A stretch of 64,000 nucleotides of DNA. It comes from CALCHX01 sp035761165. GTDB taxonomy: Bacteria; Gemmatimonadota; Gemmatimonadetes; Gemmatimonadales; Gemmatimonadaceae. The notes below the pieces were generated by a model. It was not told where the DNA came from, ran no database searches, and worked only from the letters and a program-made list of their open reading frames with translations. The DNA lies in NCBI GenBank assembly GCA_035761165.1, contig DASTRO010000128.1, forward strand, positions 20,623-84,622. The letters are read 5' to 3'. Within the stretch, counting starts at the first letter, position 1. Every line of letters begins with the position of its first letter. Made by a program: the position numbers and the translations under genes. Shown here in pieces: positions 25,381 to 33,320 of this stretch.

Positions 25381-26592
25381 ATGCCGCCTCGCCGCCCGCT
25401 CCTCCGCCTCTGGCTCGCCCTCCCTCTCTCTCTGCTCCTCGCCGCGTGCGGGTCCGACCTGGCCGAGCAACAGCTCCAGGTCGCCGGTGCCCGGCCGGTG
25501 GGCGGATCTCCGGCGGCCGCCGATCCGGGCGCCGACGGCCAGACGCCCGCCGACAGCAGCGCCGTCGTCACGGCGGATGCGGACGGCGACGTGGCCACCG
25601 ACAGCGCCGTCACGGCACCGCCCGGCGACGGGACGAGCGCCGTGGTGGCCGATACCGCCCGCCCCGCCCCGGCCCGGAGCGACGTGATCGCCCCGACGGT
25701 GGCACCGGGGCGCTCGCGGCGCGACAGCCTCGGGATGGTCCGGGCCATCCGGGCGGGGCGCCGGCAGGATGGCTTCCCGGCCACGACCGGCGCGCTGCCC
25801 GGGGCGCTGCTCCCGAAGACTCGCATCGTCGCCTTCTATGGCAATCCGCTCTCCAAGCGGATGGGCGTGCTCGGCGAGTACGAGGTGGACGAGATGCTGC
25901 GTCGCCTGGACGTCGAAGTCGCGCGCTGGCGGAAGGCCGATCCCGCGACGCCGGTGAAGCCGGCGCTGCACCTGATCGCCGTCGTGGCGCAGGGCGGGCC
26001 GGGGCGTGACGGCAAGTACCGCCTGCGCATGGACAGCACGCTGATCGAGAAGGTGTACGGCTGGGCGAAGCGGAAGGACGCGCTGCTCTTCCTGGACGTC
26101 CAGGTGGGCTGGAGCACGCTGCCCGAGGAGTTACCGCGCCTCGCCCCCTTCCTCTCGCGTCCCGACGTGCACCTCGGCATCGACCCCGAGTTCAGCATGC
26201 ACGGCAGCCGCACCGGCATCGTGCCGGGCAAGAAGATCGGCACGTTCGACGCCAAGGACGTGAACTACGCCATTCGCATGCTCTCCGAGCTGACGGCGAA
26301 GAAGGGGCTGCCGCCGAAGGTGCTCGTCGTCCACCGCTTCACGCAGGGGATGGTGACGAACGCCGAGCAGATCCGGCTCGATCCCCGCGTCCAGGTCGTG
26401 ATGGACATGGACGGCTGGGGGCCGCCCTGGCTCAAGTTCGACTCGTACACGGACTACATCGTCGCCGAGCCGGTGCAGTTCACCGGGTTCAAGCTCTTCT
26501 TCCACAACGACACCAAGAAGGGCAGCGGCCTGCTCACCCCGGCGGAGCTGGTCCAGCTGGTGCCCGCGCCGCTGTACATCCAGTACCAGTAG
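25381..26592 (+). CDS. Lipoprotein of unknown function
   Basis: This 403-residue protein has a lipoprotein signal peptide with lipobox LLLAAC, lipidated cysteine at residue 23. An Ala/Asp/Pro-rich, probably disordered linker follows to about residue 130. The globular domain (about 140-403) begins RIVAFYGNPLSKRMGVLGEY and contains alternating hydrophobic strands and helices, such as ALHLIAVVAQG, DALLFLDVQVG, HLGIDPEFSM, KVLVVHRF, VQVVMDMDGWG and YIVAEP. This pattern suggests a TIM-barrel, possibly glycoside-hydrolase-like. That fold call is inference; I know no characterised homologue. It stands upstream of comM with a 65-nt gap. Confidence 0.75.
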   Translation: MPPRRPLLRLWLALPLSLLLAACGSDLAEQQLQVAGARPVGGSPAAADPGADGQTPADSSAVVTADADGDVATDSAVTAPPGDGTSAVVADTARPAPARSDVIAPTVAPGRSRRDSLGMVRAIRAGRRQDGFPATTGALPGALLPKTRIVAFYGNPLSKRMGVLGEYEVDEMLRRLDVEVARWRKADPATPVKPALHLIAVVAQGGPGRDGKYRLRMDSTLIEKVYGWAKRKDALLFLDVQVGWSTLPEELPRLAPFLSRPDVHLGIDPEFSMHGSRTGIVPGKKIGTFDAKDVNYAIRMLSELTAKKGLPPKVLVVHRFTQGMVTNAEQIRLDPRVQVVMDMDGWGPPWLKFDSYTDYIVAEPVQFTGFKLFFHNDTKKGSGLLTPAELVQLVPAPLYIQYQ

Positions 26593-26657
26593 GACGCCTC
26601 ACCGCCCGTCGGCGTTTCGGTGCGGGCGCGCGCCCGAGGATCGGGCATGCTCCGCGT

Positions 26658-28223
26658 GTGCTCGCCGCCATCCGCTCCGCCGCCGTCCTCGGCATCGAGG
26701 CGCTGCCCGTCACCGTGGAGGTGGACGTGGCGCGCGGCCTGCCGCAATGGACGATCGTCGGGCTGGCCGCCGGGGCCGTGAAGGAGAGCCGCGAGCGCGT
26801 CTCGGCTGCGCTGACCAACAGCGGGTTCGTGCTGCCCCCGCGCCGCGTGACCGTGAACCTGGCGCCCGCCGACCTGCGCAAGGAGGGCACCAGCTACGAC
26901 ATCGCCATCGCGCTCGGCCTGCTCGTCGCCACCGGGCAGCTCGACGGGCCGGCCGCGGCCGGTCTCTGCGTGATGGGGGAGCTGGGGCTGGACGGGAGCG
27001 TGCGGTCGGTGCGCGGCGTGCTGCCGGTGGCGCGCACCACGGCGGGCGAGGGCCGGCGCCTCGTGGTGCCGCCGGGCAACGCAGCCGAGGCCCGCCTCGT
27101 GACGACGCTGCGCGTGAGTGCGCCGACCTCGCTTCGCGAGCTGACGGACTGGCTGCGGGCCGGACGCCTTCCCGACGCGGAGCCGCCGCTGGCGCCCGCC
27201 CCACCAGCCGCCGCGGCGGCGGATCTCGCCGACGTGCTGGGGCAGGGGGTGGCCAAGCGGGCGCTCGAGATCGCCGCGGCGGGCGATCACGGCGTCCTGT
27301 TCGTCGGACCTCCGGGCGCGGGAAAGACGCTGCTCGCCCAGTGCGTGCCGGGCATCCTGCCGCCGCTCTCCGACGCCGAGGCGCTGGAAGTGATCGCGGT
27401 GCACTCGGTGGCCGGCGTGATGCCGCCCGGTGGCGTGTGCGCACCCGCGCGCCCCTTTCGCGCGCCCCACCATACCGTGTCCACGGCGGGGCTGGTGGGC
27501 GGCGGCTCGGCGCCCCGACCGGGCGAGGTCAGCCTCGCGCACCTCGGGGTGCTCTTCCTGGACGAATTGCTGGAGTTCCCGCGCGCCACGCTCGATGCGC
27601 TGCGGCAGCCGATCGAGGACGGGGTCGTGGTGCTCACGCGGGCCGCCGGCAGCGTGCGCTACCCGGCGCGGTTCACGCTCGTGGGCGCGATGAACCCCTG
27701 CCCCTGCGGCCGCAGCGGTGACCCGACGGCCGTCTGCGTCTGCGCGCCGGCCGACATCCGGCGCTACCGCGCACGGCTATCCGGGCCGCTCGCCGACCGC
27801 ATCGATCTGCACGTGCCGGTGGCCGCCGTCCCCGTGCGGGAGCTCGCCCTGCCCGCCGCGCGTGCGCGTGGCGAGTGCTCGGCCGCCGTGCGCGAGCGGG
27901 TGACGCAGGCCCGCGCCGCGCAGCGGGCGCGATACGCGGCCCTGCCGGGGATCGTCGCGAACGGCCGCGTCCCCGGCCGTTGGCTCGCGCGCGAGACGCC
28001 GGTAGCGCCTGCTGCGCGTGAGCTGCTCGCGACCGCCGCGGAGCGGCTCGGACTCTCGGCGCGGGGTTATCATCGCGTGCTGCGCGTTGCGCGGACGATC
28101 GCCGACCTGGACGGAGCGACCGGGATCGACGCGGCCTGTGTGGCCGAGGCGCTGCGCTACCGGGCGCCGCTGGCGCGAGATGGGAGCCCGGCCGGCGTCG
28201 AAAATGGACATGTCGATGGATGA
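26658..28223 (+). CDS. comM: YifB/ComM-type Mg-chelatase-like AAA+ ATPase
   Basis: ComM is a hexameric helicase that aids integration of foreign DNA during natural transformation in some bacteria. The 521-residue protein has the N-terminal Lon-protease-like (ChlI) domain, including IVGLAAGAVKESRERV and DLRKEGTSYDIAIALG. It also has an AAA+ core with Walker A GPPGAGKT, Walker B LGVLFLDELLEF and the MNPCPCGRSGDP motif with its cysteine cluster, and the C-terminal lid domain. The GTG start at 26658 gives the expected N-terminus. CinA, also linked to competence, is encoded elsewhere in this window. Confidence 0.92.
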   Translation: MLAAIRSAAVLGIEALPVTVEVDVARGLPQWTIVGLAAGAVKESRERVSAALTNSGFVLPPRRVTVNLAPADLRKEGTSYDIAIALGLLVATGQLDGPAAAGLCVMGELGLDGSVRSVRGVLPVARTTAGEGRRLVVPPGNAAEARLVTTLRVSAPTSLRELTDWLRAGRLPDAEPPLAPAPPAAAAADLADVLGQGVAKRALEIAAAGDHGVLFVGPPGAGKTLLAQCVPGILPPLSDAEALEVIAVHSVAGVMPPGGVCAPARPFRAPHHTVSTAGLVGGGSAPRPGEVSLAHLGVLFLDELLEFPRATLDALRQPIEDGVVVLTRAAGSVRYPARFTLVGAMNPCPCGRSGDPTAVCVCAPADIRRYRARLSGPLADRIDLHVPVAAVPVRELALPAARARGECSAAVRERVTQARAAQRARYAALPGIVANGRVPGRWLARETPVAPAARELLATAAERLGLSARGYHRVLRVARTIADLDGATGIDAACVAEALRYRAPLARDGSPAGVENGHVDG

Positions 28224-28864
28224 CGTGTGATGTTGGGCCGATGATCAGGGTGAGCCCCGGCGGCCGCGCGCTCGCGCCACGCAGCGCCGCGCACCGTCCG
28301 GTGCGGTTCGTGGCGTGCCTGGGCCGGTGGGTCGCTGCACCGTCCCCGCTCGCTGCGATGCAGGCCGAGCTCCTGGGTGCGCGGGCGAACCGCGTCGTCG
28401 CCCACTCCGTGGTGGCGCGCACGCTGCTGCCCCCGCTGACGGGGCGGAGTGGGAGCCACGCGTCGAGCAAGGGCCCATCGGCGCTCGCGCCGTGGCCGGT
28501 CTGCGGGCTGGTCGCGATCGCGACCGCCACGCAGGCCATGCTGGTGCGTGCCCTGGCAGGCGAGGCCGGGCGCGCGAGCGCATGCGGATCGCCGACCTGG
28601 TGATCCACCGGTCGGCGTGGATCGGCCGCGACATGAGAACGAGCGGCGACGAGATCGACGGCCCGGCCATTGGCCACTATGGGGCCGGCAGCATCGCAGG
28701 CCGCGTGATCGGGGCGGTCCGGCATCTGGAGTTCCCGGAGCAACTCGCGGGCGAGCCGCACGTCGGCCGGCGCTGACCGCGGGTGCAGCCGCGCGCCAGC
28801 GCGCTCGCGTGCCCGGCGGCACCGTGCTGCTCCCCGCCCTGTCGCCTCCACTGGCCGCGCACGC
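28224..28864. other. Gene-poor interval (about 640 nt)
   Basis: No convincing gene lies here. A 64-codon frame (28582-28776, plus strand, beginning MRIADLVIHRSAWIGRD) and a minus-strand frame that runs on through comM both show GC-rich third positions, but neither has a ribosome binding site or a recognised motif. I looked for RNase P RNA, tmRNA and tRNA signatures and saw none. A decayed gene remnant is possible. Confidence 0.4.
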
Positions 28865-28876
28865 TACGTTATGGGC
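28865..28876 (+). promoter_or_regulatory. Putative leaderless promoter -10 (TACGTT) for larE
   Basis: TACGTT (28865-28870) directly abuts a first ATG at 28871, and a second in-frame ATG lies at 28877, exactly 6 nt after the box. The spacing seen at other genes favours 28877 as the true, leaderless start. Confidence 0.5.
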
Positions 28877-29746
28877 ATGAGGTCCGCGACGATCACCTCC
28901 GGGGAGTCGGAACGAGCCGACCCGCGCGCGGCCGCCAAGGAGGCGGCGCTCGCGGCCTGGCTGCGCGCGCGCGGCTCGGTGGCCATTGGCTTCAGCGGTG
29001 GCGTCGACTCCACCTACCTGGCCTGCATCGCCGTGCGCACGCTGGGGCCCGAGCACGTCCTCGCGGTCATCGGGCGCAGCGCCTCGTATCCAGCGGTCCA
29101 GTGGGAGCACGCGCGCGAGGTGGCGGAGCGCTTCGGCGTGCCGGTGCTCGAGGTGGACACCGACGAGCTGCACGACCCGCGCTACGCTGCCAACCCCACC
29201 GATCGCTGCTACTTCTGCAAGACCGAGCTGTGGCAGCGGGTGCGTCCGGTGGCCGCGGCACAGGGCATGGCCATAGTGGTCGACGGCACGAACGCGGACG
29301 ACCTCGGCGGCCACCGGCCTGGTGCGCGGGCGGCGGGAGAGCAGGGCGTGGCCTCGCCGCTCGCCGAGTTGGGCTTCACCAAGGCCGAGATCCGGGCCCG
29401 CTCGCGCGCCCTCGGCATTCCGACGTGGGACCAGCCCGCATCGCCCTGCCTCGCCTCCCGGTTGCCCTACGGCACCCCCGTGACGCCGGAGCGACTGCGG
29501 CGCGTGGAGCGGGCCGAGGCGTCGCTGCGAGCGCTCGGCATCGGTGGCGACCTTCGCGTGCGTGATCACGGCGAGCTGGCGCGGGTCGAGCTGGCACCGG
29601 ATGAGCTGCCGCGCTGGCTGGCAGGCGAGGGCGCGCACCGGCTGCGCACGGCGCTGCGCGACGCCGGCTACGCCCGAGCGGCGGTCGACCTGCGGGGCTT
29701 CCGGAGCGGGTCGCTGAACGTGCTGGACGGCGTGGTGCCGGCATGA
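28877..29746 (+). CDS. larE: LarE-type ATP-dependent sacrificial sulfur transferase
   Basis: LarE sulfurises an adenylated pyridinium dicarboxylate to build the nickel-pincer nucleotide cofactor of lactate racemase. The protein (289 residues from 28877) has the PP-loop GFSGGVDSTY near residue 38, the family DRCYFCKTELW with two cysteines, DGTNADDLGGHRPG, and SPCLASRLPYG. The cysteine in the last segment is the likely sulfur-donating position, but I have not verified the alignment. It ends with a GYARAAVDLRGFRSGSLN tail. LarB, LarC and LarA are not in the window, so the end use is unknown. It overlaps the next gene by ATGA. Confidence 0.9.
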   Translation: MRSATITSGESERADPRAAAKEAALAAWLRARGSVAIGFSGGVDSTYLACIAVRTLGPEHVLAVIGRSASYPAVQWEHAREVAERFGVPVLEVDTDELHDPRYAANPTDRCYFCKTELWQRVRPVAAAQGMAIVVDGTNADDLGGHRPGARAAGEQGVASPLAELGFTKAEIRARSRALGIPTWDQPASPCLASRLPYGTPVTPERLRRVERAEASLRALGIGGDLRVRDHGELARVELAPDELPRWLAGEGAHRLRTALRDAGYARAAVDLRGFRSGSLNVLDGVVPA

Positions 29747-29988
29747 GCGGTGTGCCGACGCCGCCCCCGGACGGCGCGGCCCTCGCGGTGCGACTCCGGG
29801 CGCTCGGCGTGACGGGTACGGTGGAGGCGCAGGGCCGGCTGGCGCTGCTGCGCGCCGCCGATGCGGCGCCGCTGATGGAACTGGAGCTGCGCCGCCGCGT
29901 GCATGCGGCGGCCTCGGAGTGCGGATTCACGCACGTGGCACTGGAACTGGACGGGACGGGGGCGGATGAGGCTCTTCGTAGCGCTTGA
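29743..29988 (+). CDS. Small protein resembling the LarE C-terminal tail
   Basis: This 81-residue frame starts inside the larE stop (ATGA overlap) and overlaps the thpR start by 23 nt, so it is embedded in the operon. By eye its middle and end (VEAQGRLALLRAAD and later ECGFTHVALELDG) parallel the end of LarE (RVRDHGELARVELAPD and DAGYARAAVDLRG). This suggests a free-standing copy of that small domain. No catalytic residue is obvious. The similarity is my own reading and could be chance in a short sequence. The overlaps on both sides argue that it is translated. Confidence 0.65.
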   Translation: MSGVPTPPPDGAALAVRLRALGVTGTVEAQGRLALLRAADAAPLMELELRRRVHAAASECGFTHVALELDGTGADEALRSA

Positions 29989-30541
29989 TCTTCCGGCGGC
30001 GGTGCGCCAGCGCATCGCCGACGAGGTGGTGGAGCCTCTGCGCCAGGAGCTGCGCGGGGTGCGCTGGGTGCAGACCGATGTCCTGCACGTGACCCTGGCC
30101 TTCCTGGGCGAGCGATCGGCGCGGGAGGCCGACGAGGCGCGCACGGCCGTCCGTGAGCTGGCGGACGGGCGTGCGGCGGCGCGTGTCACATTGCAGGGGC
30201 TGGGTGTGTTCCCGGAGAAGGAGCGGCCGCGCGTGATCTGGCTCGGGGTGCGCGATCCGGCGCCGGTGCGCGAGCTGCACCGTGCCTTCGAGCGCAGCCG
30301 GGCGCGCCTCGGGGTGCCGGCCGAGGGGCGCGCCTACCATCCGCACGTCACGCTGGGGCGGGTGCCCCCGCCGGCCGAGGCGGACGTGCGGCAGGCGCTC
30401 GCGCCGGCGCTGGCTGCGGTGCAGTTCGAGGCCCGGGTGACGCTCGACGCCGTGCACTTGATGCAGAGCGAGCTGACGCCCGCCGGCCCTCGCTACACGA
30501 CACTCTACTCGGCCCAGTTGGCGCGCCCGGAGGAGCACTGA
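29966..30541 (+). CDS. thpR: RNA 2',3'-cyclic phosphodiesterase (2H family)
   Basis: ThpR opens 2',3'-cyclic phosphate termini in RNA, formerly described as 2'-5' RNA ligase. The 191-residue protein starts MRLFVALDLP and has the two catalytic 2H motifs HVTLAFLGE (near residue 40) and HPHVTLGRV (near residue 127). Length matches the family. The ATG at 29966 is chosen because it gives this standard N-terminus. It sits inside an overlapping operon between larE and an NtrC-type regulator. Confidence 0.93.
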   Translation: MRLFVALDLPAAVRQRIADEVVEPLRQELRGVRWVQTDVLHVTLAFLGERSAREADEARTAVRELADGRAAARVTLQGLGVFPEKERPRVIWLGVRDPAPVRELHRAFERSRARLGVPAEGRAYHPHVTLGRVPPPAEADVRQALAPALAAVQFEARVTLDAVHLMQSELTPAGPRYTTLYSAQLARPEEH

Positions 30542-31201
30542 GTGTTCGGCTGCCTGAGGCGGGTGGGCTGTCTGGTGATCCTGCTGGCGGTGGGTGCCGG
30601 CGCCTACCTCCTGCGTGATCGCTGGTACCCGCGCCTCATGGGCGGCGGGGCCGTGGAGTCGGAGAGCGTCGAGACGGCCGTCTGGGAGCCGGTGACCGAA
30701 GGGACGACGACTGCCGGACGCCGCAAGGTGGCGCGGCTCGAGGCGCCGCGCGGACCGAGCGCCGTCGTGTTGCAGCCGGCGGAGCTGGCCGGCTACCTGC
30801 TCGGCGACGCCCTGCGCCAGCTCTCCGGCGCGAGTGACGGCGTCGGAGCGGCGGTGGTGGGCGACCGCGTCTACGTGCGCGCCGCCGTGCGCCTCCGCGA
30901 CCTCGGCGGTGAGGCACTCGGCCCGCTCGCCGGGATGCTGGGCGACCGCGACACCCTGCTCCTCGGCGGCACGCTCGAGATCGTGCGGCCGGGGCTCGGC
31001 GTGTATCACGTGCGTGACGTCCGGGTGAAGGAGTTCGCGCTCCCCGCGCCGGTGATCCGCAAGCTGCTCCCCCGGCTGCGGGGGAGCGACCAGCCGCCCG
31101 GCGTGCCCGACGACGCGCTGGCGATGCGGGTGCCGGCGGAGATCGCCGATGTCCGCGTGGCCCACGGCCAGGTCACGTTGTACGAGGAGGCCCGTCCGTG
31201 A
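30542..31201 (+). CDS. Membrane-anchored protein of unknown function
   Basis: The GTG start immediately follows the thpR stop with no gap, and the stop overlaps the start of the response regulator gene (GTGA). The 219-residue protein has a single N-terminal membrane segment (CLVILLAVGAGAYLL, residues 10-24) and a mostly beta-strand soluble part rich in Val/Leu/Arg, probably periplasmic. No enzyme motif is visible. Its fixed place between thpR and the regulator suggests co-expression, but nothing in the sequence indicates the role. Confidence 0.75.
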   Translation: MFGCLRRVGCLVILLAVGAGAYLLRDRWYPRLMGGGAVESESVETAVWEPVTEGTTTAGRRKVARLEAPRGPSAVVLQPAELAGYLLGDALRQLSGASDGVGAAVVGDRVYVRAAVRLRDLGGEALGPLAGMLGDRDTLLLGGTLEIVRPGLGVYHVRDVRVKEFALPAPVIRKLLPRLRGSDQPPGVPDDALAMRVPAEIADVRVAHGQVTLYEEARP

Positions 31202-32592
31202 GCGTCCCCGCGCGTGGGGCGGCCGCGGCGCGCCGCGTGCTCGTCGTCGACGACGAGCGGGGGATCCGCGCCGCCCTGGGCCAGTTGCTGGAGTACGAGG
31301 GTTACTCCGTGCGGACGGCGGAGAGCGCGATGGAAGCGCTGAGCCTCTATCCCGAGTTCCGGCCGCACCTGACCTTCCTCGACGTCAAGCTCCCCGGCAT
31401 GGACGGGCTGGAGGCGTTGAAGCGGCTGCGCGAGCTGGACCGCCACGCCACGGTCGTGATGATCAGCGGGCATGCCACCATCCAGACCGCGGTGGAGGCG
31501 ACGCAGCTCGGGGCGTACGACATCCTCGAGAAGCCCCTCGACACGGACCGCATCCTCGTCCTGCTGCGCAACGCCCTCTCGCACCTGGAGCTGTCGGAGG
31601 AGAACGCCCGGCTGCGCGAGACCATCGAGTCGCGTTTCGAGATGGTGGGGCGCTCGTTCGCCCTGCGCGCACTGCAGGAGCGGGTGGCCAAGGTGGCGGG
31701 GACGCCGGCGCGCGTGCTCATCACCGGTGAGAACGGCACCGGCAAGGAGCTCGTCGCGCGGGCCATCCATCGCGAGTCGCCGCGTGCGCGGGCGCCCTTC
31801 GTGGAGGTCAACTGCGCGGCCATCCCGGCGGAGCTCATCGAGAGCGAGCTGTTCGGGCACATGCGTGGCTCCTTCACCGGCGCCGTCTCGGATCGCGCCG
31901 GCAAGTTCGAGCAGGCCAACGGGGGGACGCTCTTCCTCGACGAGGTCGGCGACATGAGCCTGGCGGCGCAGGCGAAGGTGCTGCGCGCGCTGCAGGAGAA
32001 CGTCGTCACGCGCATCGGCAGCACGAAGCCGATCCAGGTGGACGTGCGCGTGGTGGCGGCGACCAACAAGCGGCTGGAGGAGGAGATCGCCGCCGGTCGA
32101 TTTCGCGAGGACCTCTTCTACCGGCTGAACGTGGTGCCGATCCACGTCCCGCCGCTGCGCGAGCGGAAGGAGGACATCCCGCTGCTCGTGCAGCACTTCC
32201 TGCGGCAGCTGGCGGAGCGGGAGGGGGTGCCGCCGCGCGACATCAGCGACGAGGCGATGCGTCGCCTCACGGCGCTGGACTGGCCGGGGAATGTGCGCGA
32301 GCTGCGCAACACGGTGGAGCGGCTGCTCATCCTCGCCGCGACGCCGATGATCGGCGCGGCCGACGTGGAGCGGCTGGTCGGTCGGCGTCCGGAGGAGTCG
32401 GCGGGCCTCGGCGCGCTGGCGGAGTGCCGCACGTTCGAGGAGTTCAAGGCGGCGGCCGAGCGGGCCTTCCTGCTGGCCAAGCTGCGCGCATTCGACTGGA
32501 ACGTCTCGGAGACGGCGCGCGTGCTGGAGATGCCGCGCTCCAACCTGTACAAGAAGATCGAGCGCTACGGGCTCGAGCGGGAGGAGGCGTGA
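31198..32592 (+). CDS. Sigma-54-dependent response regulator (NtrC/NtrX type)
   Basis: The 464-residue protein has a receiver domain (about 13-125) with the acidic pair DDE, phospho-acceptor aspartate in FLDVKLPGMDG, and conserved Ser and Lys (MISGHA, EKPLD). The AAA+ domain has Walker A GENGTGKE, the sigma-54 contact loop as GSFTGA, Walker B GGTLFLDEVGDM and the RLNVVPIHVPPLRER sensor region. A C-terminal Fis-type helix-turn-helix includes NVSETARVLEMPRSNLYKKI. The GSFTGA form, in place of the common GAFTGA, occurs in NtrX-like proteins. No kinase is adjacent; the NtrY-like kinase at 15232 is a candidate partner. Confidence 0.93.
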   Translation: MSVPARGAAAARRVLVVDDERGIRAALGQLLEYEGYSVRTAESAMEALSLYPEFRPHLTFLDVKLPGMDGLEALKRLRELDRHATVVMISGHATIQTAVEATQLGAYDILEKPLDTDRILVLLRNALSHLELSEENARLRETIESRFEMVGRSFALRALQERVAKVAGTPARVLITGENGTGKELVARAIHRESPRARAPFVEVNCAAIPAELIESELFGHMRGSFTGAVSDRAGKFEQANGGTLFLDEVGDMSLAAQAKVLRALQENVVTRIGSTKPIQVDVRVVAATNKRLEEEIAAGRFREDLFYRLNVVPIHVPPLRERKEDIPLLVQHFLRQLAEREGVPPRDISDEAMRRLTALDWPGNVRELRNTVERLLILAATPMIGAADVERLVGRRPEESAGLGALAECRTFEEFKAAAERAFLLAKLRAFDWNVSETARVLEMPRSNLYKKIERYGLEREEA

Positions 32593-32691
32593 GGCGCCCC
32601 CGACACCTCCCGCTGGCGCGCCGCGTACTGTATCTCCATCCGTAACCGGCCCGTTCGGTCGCTACCCTCACTCACCGCTGCCCGCCCGCCC

Positions 32692-33237
32692 ATGACGTCG
32701 CGCGACTGGGACAAGGAATTGGCCGCGATCGACAAGCAGCTCGCGTCGATCTCCGACGAGGAGCTGGTCGCGCCCGCGCCGGCCAGGCCGGGCGCCGCGC
32801 CGCCCAGCGCGCGCGGCACGCCACCGACCGCTGGCGTCGCGCCGGCGCCGCCGCGTTCGGGCGGCCCCCCCGCCGCCGTCGCGCTGCCGCCGGGGATGAC
32901 GGCGACGTCCACCGTCCCCGGGTGGCGTCGCCGGCTCGCCGTCGGCGGCAAGGCGCTGCTCGCGCTCGCCCTCGGGGTCGTCGCGGCGCCGGGCGTGTGG
33001 CCCTACGGATGGCGCTGCGGCTCGGAGCTCGCCGTCTATCTGGCCGTCGTCGGCGCCGCGGTGCTGAGCGGGCTGTGGGCGGCGCGCTCGTCGTGGCGTC
33101 ATCGCAGCGGGCTCGCGCACACCCTCAGCCTTCTCCTCGTCCTGTGGGGGCTCGGCCTGGCGGCATGGCAGGTGCTGCCGCGGACCGGGCTCGCCCTGCC
33201 GACGATGGACCGGCCCGGCATCTGGGCCTGCCAGTAG
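32692..33237 (+). CDS. Membrane protein of unknown function
   Basis: The 181-residue protein begins with a short charged helix (DWDKELAAIDKQLASISDEEL), then a Pro/Ala-rich linker to about residue 75. Three hydrophobic segments follow (about 88-104, 112-130 and 145-165) with a conserved-looking W-x-YGWRCGSE turn. The order suggests a cytoplasmic N-terminus tethered to a small membrane domain. I do not recognise the family. No Shine-Dalgarno precedes the ATG. It lies 99 nt after the NtrC-type regulator and before an aldehyde dehydrogenase. Confidence 0.65.
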   Translation: MTSRDWDKELAAIDKQLASISDEELVAPAPARPGAAPPSARGTPPTAGVAPAPPRSGGPPAAVALPPGMTATSTVPGWRRRLAVGGKALLALALGVVAAPGVWPYGWRCGSELAVYLAVVGAAVLSGLWAARSSWRHRSGLAHTLSLLLVLWGLGLAAWQVLPRTGLALPTMDRPGIWACQ

Positions 33238-33320
33238 GCGGCTCGAGCGCGCCCGCCGCGCGCATCGTCCGGGCGGTCGCGCAGCGTGCGGCCGCCCCCA
33301 TCGCACTCCCCACCGATCGC

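Noticed and set aside
26623..26636. CGGGCGCGCGCCCG palindrome before comM as a terminator
   Set aside because: Short, without loop or U-tract, and common by chance at this GC content.
28582..28776. 64-codon plus-strand frame in the interval before larE
   Set aside because: Third-position bias is coding-like but there is no ribosome binding site, motif or overlap with a neighbour; too weak to annotate.
28157..29638. 493-codon minus-strand frame over larE and the gene-poor interval
   Set aside because: It is antisense to larE, lacks motifs and looks like GC-driven open frame.
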